Source: Rubellimicrobium thermophilum DSM 16684 (GTDB taxonomy: Bacteria; Pseudomonadota; Alphaproteobacteria; Rhodobacterales; Rhodobacteraceae). Taken from it: a stretch of DNA of 47,287 bases. The stretch lies in contig NZ_KE557320.1 in the NCBI RefSeq assembly GCF_000442315.1, positions 1,361,392 through 1,408,678 on the forward strand, given 5' to 3'. Position 1 is the stretch's first letter. Each line of letters begins with the position of its first letter. A program made the translations under genes and the position numbers. Under the pieces are notes generated by a model that saw nothing but the letters and a program-made list of their open reading frames with translations, made no database searches and was not told the DNA's origin. This document shows, piece by piece, positions 28,135 to 36,917 of this stretch.

Positions 28135-29357
28135 TCAACCCGCCAGTTCGGCGCGATTCAGCGCACAATGCGACCACAGACTGTCCAGCGCATGGATGAG
28201 GGCGTCCATCTCTCGCGGGCCATGGACAGGCGAGGGGGTGAAGCGCAGCCGCTCGGTCCCGCGGGGCACGGTGGGGAAGTTGATCGGCTGCACATAGATG
28301 CCGTGATCCGCCAGGAGCATGTCCGAGATCCTCTTGGTATGCACCGGATCACCCACGATCAGCGGAACGATGTGGCTGCCGTGATCCATGATGGGCAGGC
28401 CGAGCCCCTTGAGCCGGGTCTTGAGGATCCGGGCCTGGGTCTGATGGCGTTCGCGCAGGGCATTGTCGGTCTTCAGATGCGCGACCGAGGCCGCCGCACC
28501 GGCCGCGATGACGGGGGAAGGGAGGTCGTGAAGATGAATCCGGGCGCATAGGAGCGGATCGCATCGCACATCCGCGCCGAAGCCGCGATATAGCCCCCCA
28601 TCACGCCGAAGGCCTTGCCCAGCGTGCCGTTGATGATGTCGATTTGCCCCATCAGGCCGAGCTTCTCGGCCACGCCGCCGCCGCGCGGCCCGTACATGCC
28701 CACGGCATGGACTTCGTCCAGGTAGGTCAGCGCGCCGAACTCCTGCGCGAGTGCCACCACCTCGGCGATGGGCCCGAAATCGCCATCCATCGAATAGACC
28801 GATTCGAAGGCGATCAGCTTGGGCGCGGCCGGATCGTCTGCCGCCAGAAGCTGGCGCAGATGGGCCACGTCATTGTGCCGCCAGATCCGCTTCTCCCCGC
28901 CTCCGCGGCGGATCCCCTCGATCATCGAGGCATGGTTCAGTTCATCGGAATAGATGATCAGGCCAGGAAACAGCCTGCGCAGGGTGGACAGTGTCGCATC
29001 ATTGGCGATGTAGGCCGAAGTGAAGAGAAGCGCCGCTTCCTTGCGGTGCAGGTCTGCCAGCTCTGCCTCGAGCCGCTTGTGATAGATCGTGGTGCCCGAG
29101 ATGTTGCGCGTGCCCCCCGATCCTGCGCCCACCGCATCCAGCGCCTCGTGCATCGCCGCCAGCACGGCCGGATGCTGCCCCATGCCGAGATAGTCGTTGC
29201 CGCACCAGACGGTGATGGGTCTGGTCGTCCCGTCGGGGCGGTGCCAGACGGCATGGGGGAAATGCCCCCTCTCCCGCGCGATGTCGATGAAGGTGCGATA
29301 GCGCCCCTCCTGATGAAGACGGTCGAGCGCGGCACTGAGATGGGCGTCGTAATCCAC
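28135..29357 (-). CDS. hemA: 5-aminolevulinate synthase (frameshifted)
   Basis: The PLP enzyme that condenses glycine and succinyl-CoA, the committed step of haem synthesis by the C4 route. The start is GTG at 29357 (reads as [11 protein letters not shown]), with AAGGAAGGA 6 bases upstream. Motifs are [14 protein letters not shown] near 50, [11 protein letters not shown] near 80, [16 protein letters not shown] near 213 and PLP lysine K248 in [14 protein letters not shown]. After FTTSLPP the frame breaks: the G5 run at 28513-28517 is one base short. Adding one base gives [16 protein letters not shown] and a 407-residue enzyme, the usual length. An FNR-like box lies 63 bases upstream, consistent with oxygen-responsive control as known for Rhodobacter hemA. 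Confidence 0.93.
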
Positions 29358-29419
29358 GGGCGATCCTTCCTTCCTCAGGTCGTCTGGTCGGGACATCGCA
29401 CCAGCCCCGGGGACCTGCC

Positions 29420-29433
29420 TTGTCTTAGATCAA
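29420..29433 (-). promoter_or_regulatory. FNR-like box upstream of hemA
   Basis: TTGTCTTAGATCAA matches the FNR consensus at 8 of 10 positions, with one perfect half-site. It is 62 bases before the hemA start and about 100 bases before the divergent dipeptidase start. FnrL control of hemA is known in Rhodobacter, which supports the reading, but the second half-site is weak. Confidence 0.5.
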
Positions 29434-29534
29434 TTCCAGGTCCGATGCCAACCGGACAAGATGCCGCTGCTGTTGCGCCCCGATCGGCTCCCCCCTAGCC
29501 TTCCGGCATCCGTCCCGGAATGCCCGGAGTGCCC

Positions 29535-30917
29535 ATGTCCGATCCCGCCGTCCTCGATCCCGTCCTCGACCGCATCGACGCCGATCTGCCTGCGGCGGTC
29601 GAGCGGCTGTTCGCGCTTCTGCGCATTCCCTCGATCTCCACCGATCCGGCCCATGCGGCCGATTGCGCTGCCGCGGCCGACTGGCTTGCGCAGGATCTGC
29701 GCGACATGGGCTTCGATGCCCGCACCTATCCCACAGCGGGGCGACCGATGGTCGTGGGACGGGGGGGCGATGGGGGGCCGCATCTGCTGTTCTACGGCCA
29801 TTATGATGTCCAGCCCGTGGATCCCCTGAATCTGTGGAATCACCCGCCCTTCGAGCCGCGCCTCGAGGAAACGCCGCAAGGACAGGTGATCCGCGCCCGC
29901 GGTGCGGCCGATGACAAGGGACAGCTCATGACCTTTCTCGAGGCCTGCCGTGCCTGGAAGATGGTCCATGGCCGCCTGCCCTGCCGCCTGACCATCTTCC
30001 TCGAGGGGGAAGAGGAATCGGGCTCGCCCTCCCTTGTCCCCTTCCTCGAGGCCAACCGCGACCTGCTGACGGCCGATCTTGCCCTGATCTGCGATACGGA
30101 TCTCTTCGACCGGGACACGCCTGCCATCACCACGCGCCTGCGCGGCCTTCTGGGCGAGGAGGTGACAATCACCGGCCCGGCGATGGACCTGCATTCCGGC
30201 ATGTATGGCGGCGCGGCGATCAACCCGATCCGCGTGCTGGCCCGCATTCTCGCCTCCCTCCACGACGAGACGGGCCGCGTGACCCTGCCGGGCTTCTATG
30301 ACGGGGTGGAGGATCCGTCCCCCGACATCCGGGCCCAGTGGGATGCGCTCGGCTTCGACGAAGCCGCCTTTCTGGGCGCGGTCGGCCTGTCAGTCCCCGC
30401 AGGCGAAGCGGGACGGGGCGTCCTCGAATCCATCTGGGCACGCCCGACCTGCGAGATCAACGGCATCACGGGCGGTTATCAGGGCGCGGGGTTCAAGACG
30501 GTCCTGCCCGCCAAGGCCTCGGCCAAGGTCAGCTTCCGCCTGGTCGGCCGGCAGGATCCCCTCGCCGTGCGCGAGGCCTTCCGTGCCCATGTCCGCGCCA
30601 TGCTGCCCCCTGACTGCCGCGCAGAATTCCGCGACCATGGCGCTTCTCCCGCGTCGGTCATGGATCTGTCCCATCCGGCCTTCGAGAAGGCGCGCGCTGC
30701 CCTCTCTGCCGAATGGCCGCGACCCGCAGCCTTCACCGGCTCGGGCGGATCGATCCCGGTGGCGGGCTATTTCAGGACGGTGCTGGGTATGGATTCGCTG
30801 CTGACGGGCTTCGGCCTCGACGACGATCTCATCCATTCCCCCAACGAGAAATACGACCTGCGCAGTTTCCACAAGGGCATCCGGAGCTGGGCACGCATTC
30901 TTGCCGCCCTGACCTGA
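29535..30917 (+). CDS. M20-family metallodipeptidase
   Basis: A 460-residue M20 peptidase resembling the carnosinase/DapE-like dipeptidases. Likely zinc ligands are H89 and the following D91 in FYGHYDVQP, D126/D127 in RARGAADDKGQL, E160/E161 in EGEEESGS, and the final histidine in HSPNEKYDLRSFHKG. The lid (dimerisation) domain covers roughly residues 190-380, including DLHSGMYGGAAINP. GGAG lies 5 bases before the ATG at 29535, which I prefer to the ATG at 29520. Cytoplasmic dipeptide cleavage is likely; the substrate is not known. It diverges from hemA across a 177-base spacer. Confidence 0.9.
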   Translation: MSDPAVLDPVLDRIDADLPAAVERLFALLRIPSISTDPAHAADCAAAADWLAQDLRDMGFDARTYPTAGRPMVVGRGGDGGPHLLFYGHYDVQPVDPLNLWNHPPFEPRLEETPQGQVIRARGAADDKGQLMTFLEACRAWKMVHGRLPCRLTIFLEGEEESGSPSLVPFLEANRDLLTADLALICDTDLFDRDTPAITTRLRGLLGEEVTITGPAMDLHSGMYGGAAINPIRVLARILASLHDETGRVTLPGFYDGVEDPSPDIRAQWDALGFDEAAFLGAVGLSVPAGEAGRGVLESIWARPTCEINGITGGYQGAGFKTVLPAKASAKVSFRLVGRQDPLAVREAFRAHVRAMLPPDCRAEFRDHGASPASVMDLSHPAFEKARAALSAEWPRPAAFTGSGGSIPVAGYFRTVLGMDSLLTGFGLDDDLIHSPNEKYDLRSFHKGIRSWARILAALT

Positions 30918-31321
30918 AGACGGCGGCAGGCGCGGATCACGACAGACCTGCCTGAAACCTGCATGGGGTCGGCCGCCCTCGGCCCGGCAGAGGCCCTCAG
31001 ACCCGCAGCGGATCAGGGGGGCACAGCCCTGACCCGCGCCAATGCCATGGCGCCGGCCCGTGCCCATCGCCGGACCGGATGCCCCGCAGGATGCCCCCAT
31101 GGCCCCGGAGGCAGGAACCGGCTGGAACGCCCCGATGAGATGCGGATCCGGCAGGGAGAAGGGATTCCTGATCTCCCCGAGTGCGCCGGCATCCGGGCAG
31201 GCGCCCGCCCCAGCGCTTGAGCAGAGGCTTTGCGGCTGTCGTGGCGTCCCCCCTCCTCGAGACGCGACGCAGGCGCAGCTCCCGGCAGGGCGACCCGCAG
31301 GCCACAGGACATGAACGCCTT
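30918..31321. other. 404-bp intergenic stretch with no recognised gene
   Basis: Between the dipeptidase and cysK stops I see no gene I recognise. Open frames of 80-100 codons occur on both strands (for example 31013-31312 minus) but are arginine- and proline-rich, lack clear ribosome-binding sites and resemble the random open frames seen elsewhere in this GC-rich DNA. There is no T-rich terminator and no tRNA-like arm. Confidence 0.6.
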
Positions 31322-32356
31322 TCAGTCCTCGAACACACCCGGGATGGAGGCAGGGGCGCGGTCGAGCCAGCGGGGCACAGGCAGGCCGCGTTCGCGCAGG
31401 AAGTCCGGGTTGAAGAGCTTGGACTGATAGCGGGTGCCGTAGTCACACAGGATCGTCACGATGGTATGGCCCGGGCCCATCTCGCGCGCCATGCGGATGG
31501 CGCCGGCCACATTGACCCCGGACGACCCTCCGAGGCACAGCCCCTCATGCTCCAGAAGGTCGAAGACGATGGGAAGCGCCTCCGAATCGGGGATGCGCCA
31601 GCTCATGTCGGGGCGGAACCCCTCCAGATTGGCGGTGATGCGCGACTGGCCGATGCCCTCGGTGATCGACGTACCGGGCGCATCGAAGGTGCCCTGGGTA
31701 TAGTAGCTGTGGAGCGCAGCCCCCTCGGGATCGGCAAGGCCGATCTTCACCCCCTTCGGCTGGAGAGCCTCTGCCACGCCGGCAAGGGTGCCGCCGGTTC
31801 CCACTGCACAGACGAAGCCATCGACACGCCCCCCTGTCTGCTCCCAGATCTCCGGCCCCGTGCCCTCGGCATGCGCGCGACGGTTGGCGATGTTGTCGAA
31901 CTGGTTGGCCCAGATGGCCCCCCGGGGCAGCGTGCGAGCCAGCTCGGCGGCAAGACGGCCCGAATAACGGACATAGTTGTTGGGATTGCGATAGGGTGCG
32001 GCGGGCACCTGGACCAGCTCGGCCCCGGCAAGGCGCAGCATGTCCTTCTTTTCCTGGCTCTGCGTCTCCGGGATGACGATGACGGTGCGGAAGCCCATCG
32101 ACGCCCCGACCAGCGCCAGCCCGATCCCCGTATTGCCGGCCGTGCCCTCCACGATGGTGCCGCCCGGCTGAAGCTCTCCCCGTGCCACGGCATCGCGGAT
32201 GATGGAGAGGGCGGCGCGATCCTTCACGGACTGGCCGGGATTCATGAACTCGCATTTGCCGAGGATTTCGCATCCCGTCTCCTCGGAGGCACGGCGAAGC
32301 CGGATGAGGGGCGTGTTCCCCACGGCGGCGGCGAGGTCTGGCTTGATGACAGGCAT
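31322..32356 (-). CDS. cysK: Cysteine synthase A (trg-locus CysK)
   Basis: A 344-residue PLP enzyme making cysteine from O-acetylserine and sulfide. PLP lysine K45 is in MNPGQSVKDRAAL; the phosphate loop is VGTGGTLAGVAEAL; EGTAGNTGIGLALVG is the substrate loop. GGGAG lies 5 bases before the ATG. Its position after trgA and trgB matches the tellurite-resistance locus of Rhodobacter sphaeroides, where cysK contributes to resistance. It is 215 bases from the trgB stop, a gap long enough for its own promoter, although I see no clear one. Confidence 0.93.
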   Translation of the reverse strand: MPVIKPDLAAAVGNTPLIRLRRASEETGCEILGKCEFMNPGQSVKDRAALSIIRDAVARGELQPGGTIVEGTAGNTGIGLALVGASMGFRTVIVIPETQSQEKKDMLRLAGAELVQVPAAPYRNPNNYVRYSGRLAAELARTLPRGAIWANQFDNIANRRAHAEGTGPEIWEQTGGRVDGFVCAVGTGGTLAGVAEALQPKGVKIGLADPEGAALHSYYTQGTFDAPGTSITEGIGQSRITANLEGFRPDMSWRIPDSEALPIVFDLLEHEGLCLGGSSGVNVAGAIRMAREMGPGHTIVTILCDYGTRYQSKLFNPDFLRERGLPVPRWLDRAPASIPGVFED

Positions 32357-32571
32357 GGAAACTCCCAGTCTACGATCCCCTGTCTAGGAGGGGGGAGACG
32401 GGGACTCAAGGCACGGGCGCAAGCCGGACGCAGGCCAGAGCGGCGCGAAGACCATCACGGTGACATCAGACGATCCTTTCTTTCCTGTGACAACCAACTG
32501 GAACGGCAGGGAGCGATTCGTCCCCTTCGATCCCCATCATGCCATGCAAGGGTTAAGATTCCGTAAACGCC

Positions 32572-33683
32572 TCAGCGGCGGCGCCAGCGATCCAGCCAGA
32601 GCAGCATCGCAATCAGCGGCAGGGCATTCGCCTCTCCCGTTTCCACAAGCGCCAGCGCCCGTTCGAAGGGCAGCACATGAAGGCGGAGATCCTCGTGCTC
32701 TTCGGCCAGACCGCCGCGGGTGGCAAGGCCGTCAGGCAGATCGCAGAGAGCCAGGAAGGCATAAAAATGGTCGGTGGCATTGCCGGGGCTGGCATAGCCG
32801 GCAAACATGGGCCGCAACTCGACGACCGGCAGACCCGCCTCCTCCCATGTTTCGCGGAGGGCGGCCTGTTCGGGCGTCTCGCCCGCATCCACAAGGCCCG
32901 CGACAGGCTCGAGCGTCCAGGGCTGGGGATCGCCGCGGCGGGCGGGACCGGCGCGCCATTGTTCGACCAGAAGGACGCGGTCGCGCGCCCTGTCATAGGG
33001 CAGGACCAGAGCCGCATCGGCGCCCGAGAAGACCTCGCGCAGAAGGCCTTCGTGACGCCCGCCGTCAAAGCGGCGATAACTGGCGCTGAAGCCGCCGAGC
33101 TTGAAGAAGCGTCCCTCGGGGGGACGGTTCGGACGCAGGGCAAAATCGCCCGGACGGGCGTCATGGCGGATGGTTGCCGGCGGGGCGTGGGCGGCGCGCA
33201 GGGCAGCCGCGGCCCGATGGGCGATCATCGGCCATTGGCGGCGCAGCGCCTCGCCCTCCAGCGGGGGGGTCATGGGCGGCGATCTCGGCCGCGATGCCCA
33301 GCACGAGCGGGCCTTCCTGCCGCACCCAGTCCTCGAGCGACCAGTCCTGCCCGGAGAGAGGCAGATCCGCAGGGGGGAAGATAGACATCGGCCTCGATCC
33401 CGCCCGCCGCGGTGCGGACGAGGAGCGGCCGGGGACAATAGCCGAAGGGCGTCTCGAAGCGGTCAAGATGGGCCCGGGCGGCCGGCGGCAGATCATGCCA
33501 GAGGGTGCCGGGCGCCTCGGCCCCCGGCGCAGGCACGAGGGCGGGCCAGGGGGTGTCGCGCTGCCGCAGGACGCGATGACCGGGCAGGACGGCGTCCTCG
33601 GACCGGGCCGGACCGAGATCGCGCGCCAGCGTTTCCAGCAGCGGGCGGTGCCGCAGGGTGCCGTAGAGGAAGAGCGGTCTCAC
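32572..33683 (-). CDS. trgB: TrgB-like protein: gamma-glutamylcyclotransferase-like plus NUDIX domain (two frameshifts)
   Basis: A two-domain protein. The N-terminal part (LFLYGTLRHRPLLETLAR, GTLWHDLPPAARAHLDRFE, PRPLLVRTAAGG) is a GGCT/AIG2-like fold; the C-terminal part has a NUDIX box, GLVDAGETPEQAALRETWEEAGLP (G-x5-E-x7-R-E-x2-E-E pattern), in an ADP-ribose-pyrophosphatase-like setting. The frame shifts twice: the G6 run 33372-33377 and the G7 run 33263-33269 each have one base too many. Removing both joins VYLPP-ADLPLSGQDWSLEDWV and AAHDPPLEGEALRRQW into about 369 residues. I start it at GTG 33683, whose GTGA overlaps the trgA stop; the ATG at 33704 is an alternative. Known in Rhodobacter as part of tellurite resistance; the biochemical activity is not established here. 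Confidence 0.85.
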
Positions 33684-34120
33684 CGGAAGTTGCGCCCGAA
33701 CCATTCGGTGACAAGGCCCGCCAGGATCCCGCCCCCGAGGATCGTGGCGATCACCGGCGCAGAGGCCAGAAGCCGGGCCTGCTCCACAAGATGGCCGAAG
33801 ACCGCAACGAGGGCCTCCACGGGGCCGTCGAAGCGCCGGCGCAGCGCATCGGCCATCATCAGCACGAAGCCATGCACGAAGAGCGCAAGGACGGCGACCG
33901 TCACGGCGGTCGTCAGGCCCGTGCCGATGGCCGCGGCGGCCCCCTGCCCCGCCCGCGCCCCGGCCATCCGCCAGCCCAGCACCAGGCCGAGGGCGGCATT
34001 GACCTCCGCGAAGCGGCCGGGGCTGCTGCCTTCGGGCCAGAGCGGGAATGTCAGGCGCGAGGCGATCCAGGCGAGCGCGGCAAAGAGCAGGGCAGCGGCG
34101 ATCTTGGCGGCGGTGGGCAT
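33680..34120 (-). CDS. trgA: TrgA family membrane protein
   Basis: A 146-residue integral membrane protein. MPTAAKIAAALLFAALAWIASRL, the LGLVLGWRMAG segment, AVTVAVLALFVHGFVLMMADAL and VIATILGGGILAGLVTEWFGRNF give four hydrophobic helices, as in TrgA of Rhodobacter sphaeroides. GGAGG lies 5 bases before the ATG at 34120. Its stop overlaps the trgB start, so the two are translated together. TrgA is required with TrgB for tellurite resistance in that species; its mechanism is unknown. Confidence 0.88.
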   Translation of the reverse strand: MPTAAKIAAALLFAALAWIASRLTFPLWPEGSSPGRFAEVNAALGLVLGWRMAGARAGQGAAAAIGTGLTTAVTVAVLALFVHGFVLMMADALRRRFDGPVEALVAVFGHLVEQARLLASAPVIATILGGGILAGLVTEWFGRNFR

Positions 34121-34214
34121 CGCGACCTCCGGGAATGCGTGCCGACAGTGACCGGCCCGCCCCCCCTGTGCAAGGGGGGATGCGGCCGTGGAAGGCGCGC
34201 CGTGACCGCCCGCC

Positions 34215-35636
34215 CTATCGCTTTCGGAAGCGTTCGAAGGCGGCAAGGGCGCGCCGGCGTCCTTCGGACGGATCGATCACCGGCGGCGGATAGGGATCCC
34301 CCGGGGACAGCCCCCAGGAAGACGGCACGGCGTCGAAGAAGGCGAGTGCCGTCGCCGGCGGGTGCCTCTGCCCTTCGGCGAGCCAGCGGCGGCGATAGGC
34401 GCCAGTGGCATCGTGCCGGGCCGCCTGGGCATCGGGCGAGAAGACGCGGAAGAAGGGAGCCGCATCGGGACCGGTCCCGGCCACCCACTGCCAGTTGAGC
34501 GCATTGGCGGCGGCGTCCCAGTCGGTCAGCTGATCGGCAAACCAGCGCAGACCGATGCGCCAGTCGATGAGCAGCGTCTTGCACAGGACCGAGGCCGTCA
34601 GCATCCGCATCCGGTTGTGCATCCGCCCGGTCACCCACAGCTCGCGCAGGCCCGCGTCCACGAGCGGCATCCCGGTCCGCGCCTGCCGCCAGGCGAGGAG
34701 GGCGGGCGAATCCTCGGCCCTGTCCCAGGGGAACCCGGCCCAGGCGGGATCGAGAGGAGAGTCGGGAAGCGTGGGGTTGTGCCAGAGGGCATGCTGGCTG
34801 AATTCGCGCCAGGCGAGTTCGCGCAGGAAGGTCTCGGCGCCGGGCGAGCCGCGCTCCTGCGCCGCCCGGGCCGCGTGCCAGACCATGCGGGGGGAGATCT
34901 CGCCATAGGCCAGGTTCTCGGAGAGTTTCGAGCCGCCATCGGCCGCAAGGTCGTCACGCGCGGCGGCATAGCCATCGAGGCTGTGATCGAGAAAGGCCTC
35001 GAGGCGGGCGCGGGCGCGGGCCTCGCCGGGATTCTGATGGGCGGCCACCAACGGGCCGCCACGCTGCATGGCCTGTTCGAGCCGCCAGTCCTCCAGCCGT
35101 TCCGATGACGGCCAGTGGTCCGGCGCGGGGAGGCGGCCGGGTGCAGGAAGCGGATCGCCCGGATCATGCGCCGCCAGGGCCCTCCAGAAGGGGGTGAAGA
35201 CGCGGAAGGGCCTTCCCTGGCCGGTTGCGATGGCCTCGGGCGGCGCGAGCAGGAAGCCGGGGAAGGCCCGCACCGTCAGGCCCGCCGCCTGAACGGCCTG
35301 TTCCTGGGCCCGCGCCAGCGGATCGGGCAGGGCTGTCAGCCAGACCTCGCTGGCGCCTGTCTCGCGTGCGAGCGCGGCCAGCGCCCGGTCGGCCGGGCCG
35401 CTGCGGCATATGAGCCGGCTTCCCAGTTCCGCAAGGGCGGGGGCAAAGGCGGCCAGCGCCATGCCCCAGCGCATCCGCGGCGCGGCGCCCATCGCCGCCA
35501 CGGCCTCGTCGTTGAGAGCGACGGGGATGACGGGACGGCCGGCCCGGGCCGCCGCATGCAGAAGGGGATGGTCGGACAGCCGCAGGTCGCGGCGCAGCCA
35601 GAGCAGGATCGGCGGACGGTCGGTCATGAGGCGCAT
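34215..35636 (-). CDS. phrB: Deoxyribodipyrimidine photolyase (cryptochrome/photolyase family)
   Basis: A 473-residue class I CPD photolyase that repairs UV dimers using blue light and FADH-. The N-terminal Rossmann domain (LLWLRRDLRLSDHPLLHAA) binds the antenna; the FAD domain has GGSKLSENLAYGEISPRMVW, RELAWREFSQHALWH, ELWVTGRMHNRMRMLTASVL and the ALNWQWVAGTGPDAAPFFRVFSP signature, with the tryptophans expected for electron transfer. AGGAGG is 4 bases before the ATG at 35636; a second ATG at 35627 is possible. It follows the desulfurase-like gene by 22 bases in a short minus-strand operon. Confidence 0.95.
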   Translation of the reverse strand: MRLMTDRPPILLWLRRDLRLSDHPLLHAAARAGRPVIPVALNDEAVAAMGAAPRMRWGMALAAFAPALAELGSRLICRSGPADRALAALARETGASEVWLTALPDPLARAQEQAVQAAGLTVRAFPGFLLAPPEAIATGQGRPFRVFTPFWRALAAHDPGDPLPAPGRLPAPDHWPSSERLEDWRLEQAMQRGGPLVAAHQNPGEARARARLEAFLDHSLDGYAAARDDLAADGGSKLSENLAYGEISPRMVWHAARAAQERGSPGAETFLRELAWREFSQHALWHNPTLPDSPLDPAWAGFPWDRAEDSPALLAWRQARTGMPLVDAGLRELWVTGRMHNRMRMLTASVLCKTLLIDWRIGLRWFADQLTDWDAAANALNWQWVAGTGPDAAPFFRVFSPDAQAARHDATGAYRRRWLAEGQRHPPATALAFFDAVPSSWGLSPGDPYPPPVIDPSEGRRRALAAFERFRKR

Positions 35637-35658
35637 ACGCCCTCCTGAGCGGCCCGGA

Positions 35659-36904
35659 TCAGCTTGGCAGCTCGGTGTCGAGAGCGGCGATGAGGCGGTC
35701 GATCTCCTCTTCGGTCGTGTAGTGGGTGAAGCTGACGCGGAGCACGCCGCGATCGGGATCGATGCCCATCGCGCGCAAGGGGCGCACGGCGTAGAAATCC
35801 CCCCCTCCTGCCATGATTCCGTGCGGGGCGAGCGCTGCGGCGACGGGTTCGGCCGGACCGGGCAGCGCCATGGCGACGGTGGGGGCGCGGGCCTCGGCAC
35901 GGACAGGCCCCGAGCAGGCGGAGGCCGTTGCGGCCCGACAGCGCCTCGAGCAGCGGGCGGAGCAGGCGGATCTCCTGCGCTCGCATGAGATCATGCGCAA
36001 AACGCGCAGCCGGGGCACCCGTCGCGGGACCTCCATGATGGGCAGACAGGGCCTCGATATAGTCCGCGATGCCGGCGCAGGCGGCGATCTGGGCATGGTC
36101 GGGGCCGGCGGGGGTGAAACGCTTGGTCAAGATGCTGCCGTTGAAGAAATGCCCTTGATTCGGCAGCTCGCGCGCCCAGTCCTCGCGCAGGGCCATGATG
36201 CCCTGATGCGGTCCGTAGGTCTTGTAGGCGGAGAACAGATAGGCATCGCAGCCCAGCGCCCCGACATCCGGCAGGCCATGGGGGGCATAGCTCACCCCGT
36301 CCACGACGGTCCGCGCGCCGGCCGCGCGCGCCATGGCACAGATGGCAGCGACATCGTTGATCTCGCCCACGACGTTGGAGCAGTGGGGAAAGCAGACCAG
36401 GCGCACGCGCCCATCGGCCAGCAGATCCGCCAGCCGGCCGGGATCGAGATGCCCCGTGACGGGATCGATGCGCCATTCGCGGATCTCGGCCCCCTCCTCG
36501 CCCAGACGGCGCCAGACGCCGCTGTTGGCCTCGTGGTCCTGATCGGTGACGACAATGGCCTCGCCCGGTTTCAGCCAGCGTCGCACCGCCTGGGCCAGGA
36601 CATAGGTGTTGGCCGAGGTCGAGGGACCGAAGGACAGCTCCTCCTCCGCCACGCACAGCATCACGGCGAGGCGGGCGCGCGCCTCGTCCATCTCCTCCCC
36701 CGCGAGGCGGCTGACCTCGTAGGGGGCGTAGGGCTGAACCTTGCGTTCGAGATAGAAGCGGTGGAGCCGATCCACGACGAAGCGGCAGGGATAGGAACCC
36801 CCCGCATTCTCGAAGAAGGCCTGGCCTTGCAGCGAAGGGGCCGCGAAGGCGGGAAACTGGTCTCGGACCCAGGGGGTATCAAGAACTGGTGCGGCATCGA
36901 GCAT
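35659..36904 (-). CDS. Cysteine-desulfurase-like class V aminotransferase (frameshifted)
   Basis: A fold-type I PLP enzyme related to SufS/NifS. VRDQFPAF...FFENAGGSYP near residue 30, GPSTSANTYVLAQ near 93, DQDHEANSGVWRRL near 121, CFPHCSNVVGEIND near 171 and PLP lysine K228 in LFSAYKTYGPHQG are visible. The SufS active-site cysteine loop is replaced by IMAGGGDFYA, so it belongs to the cysteine-desulfurase-like group that may not act on cysteine. The frame breaks near residue 331: the C4 run at 35908-35911 has one base too many. Removing it joins LRLLGPVRAEARAPTVAM and gives 414 residues ending at 35659. It lies 13 bases after the acuI-like gene and 22 before phrB. Confidence 0.85.
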
Positions 36905-36917
36905 TGGAGAGGGCCTT

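Noticed and set aside
31013..31312. Possible 99-codon gene on the minus strand after cysK
   Set aside because: No ribosome-binding site, arginine/proline/serine-rich composition typical of shadow frames, no family resemblance.
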